Shown one piece after another: positions 1 to 6,245 of a stretch of DNA of 14,807 bases. A program made the translations under genes and the position numbers. Under the pieces are notes generated by a model. It did not search any database and was not told the DNA's origin. It worked only from the letters and a program-made list of their open reading frames with translations. Source of the stretch: an uncultured Lachnospiraceae bacterium (GTDB lineage: Bacteria; Bacillota; Clostridia; Lachnospirales; Lachnospiraceae); the NCBI GenBank assembly GCA_947631755.1, contig CANRMO010000040.1:1-14807 (forward strand). Direction: 5' to 3'. Positions within the stretch are counted from its first letter, which is position 1. Each line of letters starts with the position of its first letter.

Positions 1-131
1 GGATGGATGTGAAGAAGCCGGGGGACAGGGAATGTATCCAGTGCGGAGAGTGCAGAGAGGTCTGCCGGACGGGAGCGGTCTGTTGGAAGAGTTATCGAAT
101 GGAGGTTAAGAGGGAAAATGAGAAGAATTAA
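1..131 (+). CDS. 4Fe-4S binding protein, C-terminal tail (partial)
   Basis: The reading frame in phase with position 3 is open from the window edge to a TAA at 129-131. It shows a CxxCxxCxxxC cluster (CIQCGECREVC, bases 33-65) followed by RTGAV, the usual signature of a ferredoxin-type [4Fe-4S] site. The tail after the cluster is short and basic. The start lies outside the window, so total length and any membrane segments cannot be seen. The stop overlaps the next gene, a thioredoxin-like lipoprotein, by 14 bases, so the two are probably translationally coupled. In this type of genome a membrane ferredoxin of the NapH/CcdA-like class often precedes a TlpA protein. I infer an electron-transfer role feeding envelope disulfide chemistry, but only the cluster itself is seen. 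Confidence 0.72.
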   Translation, partial: MDVKKPGDRECIQCGECREVCRTGAVCWKSYRMEVKRENEKN

Positions 132-723
132 AATGGCAATTGCTCTGTTTCTGTGCGCCGGCGTACTTGTGTGCGGGGGCTGCGGGGCCCCGGACAGAGA
201 GAATGGGGGCGGGGGGACAGAGAGCGCCACACAGGACAGTGCAAAAAACGATGCCGCAGACAGCGCCGGGGATGGCAGCGGATCATCGGAAGAGAAATCC
301 GGCAGAGGACAAAAACAGGTGCAGGATTTTGAGATGACGTTTCTGGATGGCAGAACCGCATCCCTGAAGGAGTACAGGGGGAAGAAGATTTTGTTAAATT
401 TCTGGGCGACCTGGTGCGGGCCCTGCGTGGGGGAGATGCCGGCATTCCAGAGACTGTCGGAAGAATATCCGGAAAAGCTCGTTATTCTGGCTGTGAACTG
501 CGGAGAGAACCAGAGCACCGTACAGCAATTTGTTGAGAGCAATCAGTATTCCTTTCCTGTTGTGCTGGATAAGGACGGCGCCATTCAGGATATATTTGGC
601 GGCATGAGTTCAATACCGGTGACGGTCATCATAGATGAAGAGGGGGGGATCATCTCCAAAAAAACAGGGGCAGCAGACGCGGATACGATGTACCAGACCT
701 ATAAAGAGGAACTGGGGTTATAA
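118..723 (+). CDS. TlpA-like thioredoxin-fold lipoprotein
   Basis: This 201-residue protein begins with a basic N-terminus and a hydrophobic segment ending in CGGC (Cys22 the likely lipidated residue), so it is probably membrane-anchored outside the cytoplasm. Residues 23-66 are a Gly/Ser/Asp/Glu-rich flexible linker. The thioredoxin fold spans about 67-201. It contains NFWATWCGPC with redox cysteines at 100 and 103, and SIPVT with the cis-proline at 167. This matches TlpA/ResA/AhpC-TSA-type thiol oxidoreductases that reduce disulfides or serve cytochrome and redox maturation at the envelope. The start ATG at 118 follows GGAGG at 101-105 and AGAGGG at 109-114. It overlaps the upstream 4Fe-4S gene by 14 bases, which suggests a shared pathway. 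The substrate is unknown. The lipobox is slightly atypical because position -3 is Cys. Confidence 0.88.
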   Translation: MRRIKMAIALFLCAGVLVCGGCGAPDRENGGGGTESATQDSAKNDAADSAGDGSGSSEEKSGRGQKQVQDFEMTFLDGRTASLKEYRGKKILLNFWATWCGPCVGEMPAFQRLSEEYPEKLVILAVNCGENQSTVQQFVESNQYSFPVVLDKDGAIQDIFGGMSSIPVTVIIDEEGGIISKKTGAADADTMYQTYKEELGL

Positions 724-904
724 AACAGAAATGGGGATTAGAATGGGAATCAGAGACAGCACATGGCCGGTGATCGACCTCCACCTTCATCTGGACGGTT
801 CGATATCTGTGAGGTCGGCGAGAGAACTTGCGGCGATTGAGGGGGTAAAACTGCCGGAGAGTGATGAGGAACTGAGAGGCCATCTGATGGTCTCAGATGA
901 CTGC

Positions 905-967
905 CACTTCCGCCTCATTGTGATACATATAAGCGGTATCAATCTTACGCACACCGCTCTTTAATGC
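905..967 (-). other. aldo/keto reductase gene fragment captured antisense inside the adenosine deaminase
   Basis: Read on the minus strand from 967 to 905, this segment encodes ALKSGVRKIDTAYMYHNEAEV without a stop. That closely follows the aldo/keto reductase signature 1, G-[FY]-R-x-[LIVM]-D-T-A-x5-E-x2-V-G. It includes the catalytic-tetrad Asp (in IDTA) and Tyr (in MYHNE) of that family. The match breaks exactly where deaminase sequence resumes: the residue after V should be Gly but is Ala from the deaminase Cys codon at 902-904. On the other side the similarity could extend a few bases to about 974 (VSA before ALKSG). The piece is too short to be functional, so it is filler DNA replacing about 33 bases of the host gene. 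The fold assignment is from recognised family motifs; no search was run. Confidence 0.75.
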
Positions 968-1016
968 CGCTGATACCGGTCTCTCTCATGCAGTCGGAGG
1001 AGAGCATAGAGCGGTG
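952..1016. repeat. imperfect inverted repeat across the insertion junction
   Basis: Bases 952-960 (CACCGCTCT) are the exact reverse complement of 1008-1016 (AGAGCGGTG). The pairing extends through ATGC at 964-967 with GCAT at 1004-1007, leaving a three-base bulge (961-963). One arm lies in the captured aldo/keto reductase piece and the other in deaminase sequence encoding E-R-C-A. This gives 13 paired positions around a 36-base loop. It may be chance, or inverted microhomology that helped the fragment invade here. Confidence 0.5.
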
Positions 1017-1764
1017 CGCTTATAATCTGTGCCGGGAACTGTGGCAGCAGGGGACGATCTATGCGGAGATCCGGTTTGCGCCGCAAAAGCACTGCGACAG
1101 GGGACTGACGCAGGAACAGGCGGTCCGGGCTGCCATGCGGGGTGTCAGGAAGTCGGACCTTGATGCGCAGCTCATCCTCTGCTGTATGAGAGATGGAAGA
1201 GATAACAGACAGGAAAATCTTGAGACAGTGGAGCTGACACATAAATATAGAAACCAGGGTGTGTGCGCCTGCGACCTCGCGGGAGCAGAGGCGCTCTTCG
1301 CAAACGACCGCTACGGATACATATTTGAGCGGGCGGGGGAGCTGGGCGTGCCGTATACCATCCACTCAGGGGAGGCACTGGGGGCGGACAGTGTGGCGAT
1401 GGCCCTGGATTTTGGGGCAAAGAGGATCGGACACGGGATCCGTTCCGTAGAGGATGAGGCCGTTGTCCGGAGACTTGCCAGGTGCAAAGTCCCTATTGAG
1501 GTGTGCCCCACGAGCAATATTAATACGTGTGTCTATGGTGCGATCGCTGATATGCCGATTATGGATCTTGTGAGAAGGGGAGTGGCCGTAACGATCAATT
1601 CGGATAATATGAGCGTCTCCAATACCAGTGTCCGAAAGGAATTGGAGCGTGTGTCAGCCTCTTTCGGGCTGCGGGAGGAGGATATCCGGGCATTTCTCTT
1701 AAATTCCGCAGACGCAGCCTTTGTGGGTGAGGGGAAAAAACAGGAATTGCGGGATAAAATCAAT

Positions 1765-1792
1765 TTGACTTTGCCCCGTTTTTCATTATAAT
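1765..1792 (+). promoter_or_regulatory. sigma-A-type promoter for the alarmone synthetase operon
   Basis: A -35 box TTGACT (1765-1770) and a perfect -10 box TATAAT (1787-1792) are separated by 16 bases. The -10 overlaps the adenosine deaminase stop codon (TAA, 1789-1791). Transcription would begin near 1799, giving a leader of about 34 bases before the ATG at 1833. It is the best promoter I can see before the long run of genes up to the terminator at 11022. The assignment rests on consensus match only. Confidence 0.7.
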
Positions 1793-1832
1793 GTTAGTAG
1801 AGTGATTATGTTTGGGAGAGTAGGAGAAAAAT

Positions 1833-2510
1833 ATGCTGGATGATGGATTACATACCTCGTTTTTGCGCCAGGTACAGATCCCAAGGGATATCGATAACGT
1901 ATTTGAGAGCGAACCGGGTGAATTTGAAGAGATGATGATGATTTACAGCTGTGCGATCAAAGAGGCCAAGACAAAGCTGCAGGTTCTGAATGATGAATTG
2001 TCGATTCGGCACAAAAGAAATCCTATTGAATTTATCAAGACAAGGATTAAACAGCCGGACAGCATTGCTACAAAAATGAAGAAAAAGGGACTTGACCTCA
2101 CAGTTGAAAATGTCCGGGAGAATCTGAATGATGTCGCGGGAATCCGTGTGATCTGCTCTTTTATCGATGATATTTACCGTGTGGCGGATATGCTGACAGC
2201 ACAGGATGACATCAGCCTGTTGAAGATAAAAGATTATATAAAACATCCGAAGATGAACGGTTACCGGAGTCTTCATCTGATCGTCGGGATACCAGTGTTT
2301 TTCTCTGACCACAAAGAAACGGTGCGGGCGGAGATCCAGATCCGGACGATTGCCATGGATTTCTGGGCGAGCCTGGAACACCAGGTGAAGTACAAAAAGA
2401 ATGTCCGGGACGCGGAAAATGTTGTCTATGAACTGAGGGCCTGTGCGGATGTGATCAACCGCACAGACTATCACATGCAATCAATCCGGGACCGGATTGT
2501 GGAAATTTAA
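1833..2510 (+). CDS. small alarmone synthetase, RelQ/YjbM-like GTP pyrophosphokinase
   Basis: This 225-residue cytosolic protein has the (p)ppGpp synthetase domain without the HD hydrolase, TGS or ACT domains of long Rel proteins, so it is a stand-alone synthetase. It would transfer pyrophosphate from ATP to GDP or GTP. Visible motifs are RIKQPDSI (71-78), the DVAGIRV strand (100-106), KMNGYRSLH (140-148) and EIQIRT followed by MDFWASLEH (167-183). These match the RelQ/SAS1 class better than RelP by eye. The ATG at 1833 is preceded by TAGGAGA and by a strong promoter overlapping the deaminase stop. It heads the run that continues with folD 12 bases after its stop, so alarmone production may be tied to expression of the translation and envelope genes behind it. 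The class within the family (RelQ versus RelP) is inferred. Confidence 0.9.
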   Translation: MLDDGLHTSFLRQVQIPRDIDNVFESEPGEFEEMMMIYSCAIKEAKTKLQVLNDELSIRHKRNPIEFIKTRIKQPDSIATKMKKKGLDLTVENVRENLNDVAGIRVICSFIDDIYRVADMLTAQDDISLLKIKDYIKHPKMNGYRSLHLIVGIPVFFSDHKETVRAEIQIRTIAMDFWASLEHQVKYKKNVRDAENVVYELRACADVINRTDYHMQSIRDRIVEI

Positions 2511-2522
2511 TTGGAGGTCATT

Positions 2523-3362
2523 ATGGCGATAAAAATTGATGGAAAACAGATTTCGGCACAGGTAAAAGATGAGTGCAGGGACCGCGTGGCAAAAGAGGGG
2601 CTGGATATTACCCTGGCGGTGATCCAGGTGGGAAATGACCCGGCTTCCACCGTATATGTGGGAAATAAGAAGAAAGCCTGTGAATACATAGGGATCCATT
2701 CTCTGGCGTATGAGCTGGCGGAAGATACCTCAGAGGAAGAGCTTTTGGAGCTGGTGGAAAAGCTGAATGCGGATGAAAAGGTGAATGGTATTCTCGTTCA
2801 GCTGCCGCTGCCTGCCCACATTAATGAGGATAAAGTAATCCAGACGATTTCGCCGGAAAAGGATGTGGACGGATTTCACCCACAGAGCGTGGGGGCACTC
2901 AGCATCGGACAGCCCGGTTTTGTGTCCTGCACCCCGGCCGGAGTGATCCAGCTTTTGAAGCGGAGCGGGATCACGATAGATGGAAAAGAGTGTGTGATTA
3001 TCGGGCGGAGCAACATCGTGGGCAAGCCCATGGCGATGCTTATGCTGCGGGAGAATGCCACTGTGACGGTGTGCCACAGCCACACGGCAAATCTGAAAGA
3101 AGTGGCAAAACGGGCCGATATTCTTATTGTGGCCATAGGGAAACCGAAATTTATTACAAGGGATTATGTGAAAGAGGGGGCTGTAGTCATTGATGTGGGG
3201 ATTCACCGCAATGAAAATAATAAGCTCTGCGGGGATGTGGATTTTGACGATGTGGAGCCGGTGGCATCGGCCATCACTCCAGTTCCCGGCGGCGTGGGCC
3301 CTATGACAATTGCCATGCTGATGAACAACTGTGTTGAGGCGAAAGGAATCCGGAAAGCATGA
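2523..3362 (+). CDS. folD: FolD bifunctional methylenetetrahydrofolate dehydrogenase/cyclohydrolase
   Basis: FolD interconverts 5,10-methylene-, 5,10-methenyl- and 10-formyl-tetrahydrofolate in the cytosol, supplying one-carbon units for purines and formyl-Met. The 279-residue protein has the family's normal length. Seen motifs are YVGNKKKAC with the catalytic Tyr45 and Lys49, LVQLPLP (91-97), KDVDGFHP (113-120), the Rossmann-type GRSNIVGKPM (161-170), CHSHT (184-188) and PVPGGVGPMT (253-262). I chose the ATG at 2523 over an in-frame TTG at 2511 because GGAGGT at 2513-2518 is the obvious ribosome binding site and would lie inside the longer version. It follows the alarmone synthetase by 12 bases and overlaps rimO by four (ATGA). 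Cofactor preference (NADP or NAD) cannot be told from this. Confidence 0.97.
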   Translation: MAIKIDGKQISAQVKDECRDRVAKEGLDITLAVIQVGNDPASTVYVGNKKKACEYIGIHSLAYELAEDTSEEELLELVEKLNADEKVNGILVQLPLPAHINEDKVIQTISPEKDVDGFHPQSVGALSIGQPGFVSCTPAGVIQLLKRSGITIDGKECVIIGRSNIVGKPMAMLMLRENATVTVCHSHTANLKEVAKRADILIVAIGKPKFITRDYVKEGAVVIDVGIHRNENNKLCGDVDFDDVEPVASAITPVPGGVGPMTIAMLMNNCVEAKGIRKA

Positions 3363-4699
3363 AACTCTTTTTTATATCGCTGGGTTGTGATAAAAACCTT
3401 GTGGACAGCGAGAAAATGCTGGCGCTGCTCGTCTCTCATGATATTGAGATCACGGATGAGCCAGAAGAGGCAGGGATCATTATCGTCAACACCTGCGCTT
3501 TCATCCAGGACGCCAAAGAGGAGAGTATTGAAGTTATCCTGGAGATGGCCGGATTAAAGACAAGCGGAGCCTGTCAGGTACTCATTGTGTCAGGCTGCCT
3601 TGCACAGCGCTATGCGGAGGAAATACAGAAAGAGATACCGGAAGTGGACGCGGTGATGGGGACGACGGCTTATGACCAGATATGGGATGTGGTGCAGAAA
3701 GCAAGGGGGGGAACGAGAGCCTGTTTTCTGCGCGATTTGGGCTATCTTCCGGTGAATCTGACCAGACGCCTGCCGTCGGTTTCCTCCTATACTTCTTATC
3801 TGAAGATCGCGGAGGGATGTGATAAGTGCTGTACATATTGTATTATTCCCTCTCTTCGTGGAAACTATAGAAGTGTGCCAATGGAAGAGCTGATGGAAGA
3901 GGCTTCTCTGCTGGCGGAGGCGGGGACGAAAGAACTCATCCTTGTGGCGCAGGAGACAACAGTATACGGTGTGGATATTTACGGAAAGCGGTCGCTGCCG
4001 GAGCTGTTGAGGAAACTGTGCCAGATACAGGGTATTGAGTGGATCCGTCTTTTGTACTGTTATCCGGAGGAGATTACAGATGAACTGATCGAGACGGTGA
4101 AGAGGGAACCGAAGATCTGCCATTATTTTGATCTGCCGATCCAGCATTGTAACGATGAAATATTGCGGCGCATGGGCCGCCGGACGACAAAAACGGAGCT
4201 TGTGCAGCGAATCCGGCGGATCCGGGAAATGCTGCCAGATGTGGCTCTTCGGACGACATTGATCAGCGGATTTCCCGGCGAGACCTGTCCGCAGCATGAG
4301 GAATGTGTGGCATTTGTGGCAGACATGAAATTTGACCGTCTCGGTGTCTTTCCGTTTTCTGCGGAAGAGGGGACGCCTGCCGCACAATTTCCGGAACAGA
4401 TCTCCGAGAGCACAAAGCAGAAGTGGGCGGATGAGATCATGGAGGCGGAACAGGATGTGATCTTTCGCAAAAATGAGCAGCTTATCGGACAGAGATTCCA
4501 GGTTCTTGTGGACGGGTATCTGCCGGAGGAGCATGTGTACACCGGCCGCACATACCGGGACGCCCCCGGTGTCGATGGATGTGTGTTTTTCTCTGCGCAA
4601 GGCGAGATCATGTCTGGCACGCTGCTGACGGTGACAGTGACGGACGCCAGAGGGTATGACCTGGTCGGCGAAGTATATGACGAGGAGGGATCGGATTGA
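3359..4699 (+). CDS. rimO: RimO, ribosomal protein S12 methylthiotransferase
   Basis: RimO is a radical-SAM enzyme that adds a methylthio group to a conserved Asp of ribosomal protein S12. The 446-residue protein shows the family layout. The N-terminal methylthiotransferase domain carries three cluster cysteines (Cys10 in SLGCDKN, Cys46 in NTCAF, Cys80 in VSGC). The radical SAM core has CxxxCxxC at 154, 158 and 161 (EGCDKCCTYCIIP), and the C-terminal part from about 380 is a TRAM-like beta domain. The opening MKLFFISLGCDKNLVDSE is typical of RimO rather than the tRNA-modifying MiaB. Its ATG overlaps the folD stop (ATGA) and its stop overlaps the pgsA TTG start (TTGA), so it sits in a coupled chain. 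Together with rpsA downstream it adds a ribosome theme to the operon. Confidence 0.95.
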   Translation: MKLFFISLGCDKNLVDSEKMLALLVSHDIEITDEPEEAGIIIVNTCAFIQDAKEESIEVILEMAGLKTSGACQVLIVSGCLAQRYAEEIQKEIPEVDAVMGTTAYDQIWDVVQKARGGTRACFLRDLGYLPVNLTRRLPSVSSYTSYLKIAEGCDKCCTYCIIPSLRGNYRSVPMEELMEEASLLAEAGTKELILVAQETTVYGVDIYGKRSLPELLRKLCQIQGIEWIRLLYCYPEEITDELIETVKREPKICHYFDLPIQHCNDEILRRMGRRTTKTELVQRIRRIREMLPDVALRTTLISGFPGETCPQHEECVAFVADMKFDRLGVFPFSAEEGTPAAQFPEQISESTKQKWADEIMEAEQDVIFRKNEQLIGQRFQVLVDGYLPEEHVYTGRTYRDAPGVDGCVFFSAQGEIMSGTLLTVTVTDARGYDLVGEVYDEEGSD

Positions 4700-5241
4700 A
4701 TCTGCCAAACCGCTTGACGATATTGCGCGTGTGCCTCATTCCTTTTTTTGTTGTGGCCATGCTGTGCCCGTGGGTGCCATATGCGAACTATGTTGCGGCA
4801 GCTCTGTTTCTGGCCGCCTGTTTTACGGATTTTCTTGATGGGTACATCGCCAGAAAGAAAAATCTGATCACTGTTTTTGGCAAGTTTATGGATCCTCTGG
4901 CAGACAAATTGCTGGTGGCTGCCGCCATGATCTGTTTTCTTGTGGGAGAGAACCGTGAGATGCCGGCCTGGGCGGTTATTATCATAATCAGCCGGGAGTT
5001 TATCATCAGCGGTTTCCGCCTCGTGGCGGCGGAGAAAGGCGTGACGATCGCGGCGAGTTACTGGGGAAAAGTAAAGACTGTTGTTCAGATGGTTATGTCT
5101 GTCCTGCTGATACTGAATTTGCGGCATCCTCTGTTCCGGGTTGTGGACCGTGTATTTATATACGCGGCAGTTCTTCTGACAGTGATCTCCCTCGTCGATT
5201 ATATTTACCGGAATAAAGATATTATGAAAGAAGTGAGATAA
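4696..5241 (+). CDS. pgsA: PgsA, CDP-diacylglycerol-glycerol-3-phosphate 3-phosphatidyltransferase
   Basis: PgsA makes phosphatidylglycerol phosphate from CDP-diacylglycerol and glycerol-3-phosphate in the membrane, the committed step to phosphatidylglycerol and cardiolipin. The 181-residue protein opens with MNLPNRLTILRV, typical of PgsA. It carries the complete CDP-alcohol phosphotransferase motif: Asp45, Asp48-Gly49, Ala52-Arg53, Gly62, Asp66 and Asp70, which bind metal and substrate. Hydrophobic segments near 8-23, 31-44, 71-84, 91-109, 128-142 and 153-170 fit a six-helix membrane protein. It begins with TTG at 4696, well placed behind GAGGAGGGA (4682-4690), and overlaps the rimO stop by four bases. 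The next gene, pncC, starts directly after its TAA. A phosphatidylserine synthase is the main alternative within the superfamily, but the N-terminus and length favour PgsA. Confidence 0.94.
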   Translation: MNLPNRLTILRVCLIPFFVVAMLCPWVPYANYVAAALFLAACFTDFLDGYIARKKNLITVFGKFMDPLADKLLVAAAMICFLVGENREMPAWAVIIIISREFIISGFRLVAAEKGVTIAASYWGKVKTVVQMVMSVLLILNLRHPLFRVVDRVFIYAAVLLTVISLVDYIYRNKDIMKEVR

Positions 5242-5712
5242 ATGTCGAGAGAATCTGAGCTTGTCAATAAACTGACAAAAAAACAGTATATGATATCCAC
5301 AGCCGAATCGTGTACAGGCGGGCTTTTGTCTGCTGCGATTGTCGATGTCAGCGGAGCGTCGGAAGTTTTTGGCTGCGGCTTTGTGACATACGCAAATGAG
5401 GCGAAAGAGCGGCTTGTCGGTGTGGATCATGCCACGCTTGAGCGCTTCGGGGCGGTGAGCCCGGAGACGGCAGAGGAGATGGCACTGGGATGTGCGAAGC
5501 GGGCAGGAGCGGATCTTGGGCTGTCCACTACAGGCATTGCAGGGCCGGACGGCGGCACGGATGAAAAGCCAGTGGGGCTTGTCTACGTCGGGTGTGCCTT
5601 TCACGGAAAAGTCGTGTCGGAGCGGCATGTGTTTACCGGGGACCGGCAGACGGTGCGGAGCAAAGCTGTGAATGCTGCGATCGATTTGGCAATCTATTGT
5701 TTGGAGCATTGA
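5242..5712 (+). CDS. pncC: PncC-type nicotinamide-nucleotide amidase (CinA C-terminal domain only)
   Basis: The 156 residues form only the CinA C-terminal domain. That domain deamidates nicotinamide mononucleotide to nicotinate mononucleotide in NAD salvage. Seen signatures are AESCTGG (21-27, with the presumed nucleophilic Ser23), the FVTYANEAKERLVGV strand, GAVSPETAEEMA, and TTGIAGPDGGTDEKPVGLVYVG, all in normal order. There is no N-terminal MoaB-like (COG1058) domain, so this is not the full two-domain CinA found in many Bacillota. The ATG directly follows the pgsA stop (TAAATG), so expression probably depends on pgsA translation. The cinA gene often sits between pgsA and recA in Bacillota, and this gene keeps the pgsA link without recA. 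Biochemical activity is inferred from the family. Confidence 0.9.
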   Translation: MSRESELVNKLTKKQYMISTAESCTGGLLSAAIVDVSGASEVFGCGFVTYANEAKERLVGVDHATLERFGAVSPETAEEMALGCAKRAGADLGLSTTGIAGPDGGTDEKPVGLVYVGCAFHGKVVSERHVFTGDRQTVRSKAVNAAIDLAIYCLEH

Positions 5713-5723
5713 GGAGTGATTTT

Positions 5724-6230
5724 GTGACTGGCAGGAATTGCTTGCGTCGTGTGATAATGGGTGGAATTTGTTTTGCGGTGATCCTGGCACTTGCCGGGTG
5801 TGGTGAGAAAGCGAAGCAGAACCCAGCGGCTTCTGCGGTTCCCACCAAGAGGAGTACGATGGAGACAATCACCATTTATTCCATAAATTCAGATACGATG
5901 AGCCTGATCCCGCTCTCTGTCAAGAAAGTGTCAGAAAATAACTCGTTGGATTATATCTGTTCTCTTGTGCTGCAGAATCTGGATGAGGATGACATAAAAG
6001 TGACAGAGTGCAGACAGGAGGGGAACAAGGTGATCATATCTTTTTCATCAGCCGGCAAACCGGTCAGAGACTGTAGTGACAAGATGGAGGATCTGATACT
6101 GGAATCCTTTTCCAACAGTTTTCTGGACAATGTGGATGGGTGTGAAAAGATCATATTCCGCTGTGACGGCACTGCCTATAAGAGCAAACAGTACTCTTTT
6201 GGCATGAATGAAGTGTACGCCTCGGAGTAA
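5724..6230 (+). CDS. Cys-rich lipoprotein, possibly GerMN-like
   Basis: I do not firmly recognise this gene. From the GTG at 5724 it encodes 168 residues. RRVIMGGICFAVILALAGC is a clear lipoprotein signal with lipobox LAGC and lipidated Cys26. It is followed by a short disordered spacer and a mixed alpha/beta domain from about 48 to the end. The opening of that domain (ITIYSINSDTMSLIPLSVKKV) and its length resemble the GerMN domain found in sporulation and envelope lipoproteins, but this is only a by-eye likeness. The mature part has five further cysteines (79, 96, 117, 140, 147), high for a small exported lipoprotein. GTG was chosen because GAGGAG (5711-5716) lies seven bases upstream and it gives a proper signal peptide. 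The frame also stays open back into pncC. It sits 11 bases after pncC and 15 before the flavoprotein gene. Confidence 0.75.
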   Translation: MTGRNCLRRVIMGGICFAVILALAGCGEKAKQNPAASAVPTKRSTMETITIYSINSDTMSLIPLSVKKVSENNSLDYICSLVLQNLDEDDIKVTECRQEGNKVIISFSSAGKPVRDCSDKMEDLILESFSNSFLDNVDGCEKIIFRCDGTAYKSKQYSFGMNEVYASE

Positions 6231-6245
6231 ATTAAGGAAACGGCC

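Larger units (their letters stand above)
731..1791 (+). pseudogene. add: adenosine deaminase, disrupted by a substituted segment and frameshift
   Basis: Adenosine deaminase converts adenosine to inosine in purine salvage. The 5' part (731-904) encodes IDLHLHLDGS, the N-terminal zinc-binding HxH, and ends at the conserved DC near residue 58. The 3' part (about 973-1791) is in another frame and holds IPVSLMQ, AEIRFAP, HSGEALG (zinc His and catalytic Glu), RIGHG, CPTSN and NSDN. It is full length to the normal C-terminus. Between them, bases 905-972 show no deaminase similarity in any forward frame. About eleven codons (family pattern xLNEYLEKFx) are expected there, so 33 bases are replaced by about 68, giving a net shift. 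The upstream frame stops at 962-964. An ATG at 964 has no ribosome binding site. The first 24 bases are a near-tandem repeat giving MGIRMGIR, so the start could be 731 or 743. With no further decay, disruption looks recent or is an assembly error. Confidence 0.82.

Noticed and set aside
920..943. Hairpin TGATAC...GTATCA inside the inserted segment as a regulatory site
   Set aside because: It falls within the aldo/keto reductase codons (IDTAYMY), is short, and has no nearby promoter or terminator tract.
901..972. A small mobile element or MITE as the cause of the deaminase disruption
   Set aside because: There are no terminal inverted repeats bounding the segment and no target-site duplication, and the host bases were replaced rather than interrupted. 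The aldo/keto reductase reading explains the sequence better.
964..1791. A separate short deaminase gene starting at the ATG at 964
   Set aside because: No ribosome binding site precedes it, its first codons belong to the captured fragment, and it would lack the N-terminal zinc-binding HxH. It is better read as the 3' part of a broken gene.
4123..5868. A 581-codon minus-strand open frame opposite rimO, pgsA and pncC, and a 372-codon one at 3590-4708
   Set aside because: They lie opposite genes with complete family motifs, have low-complexity His/Arg/Ser-rich composition, no recognisable domain and no ribosome binding site. They are shadows of codon bias.
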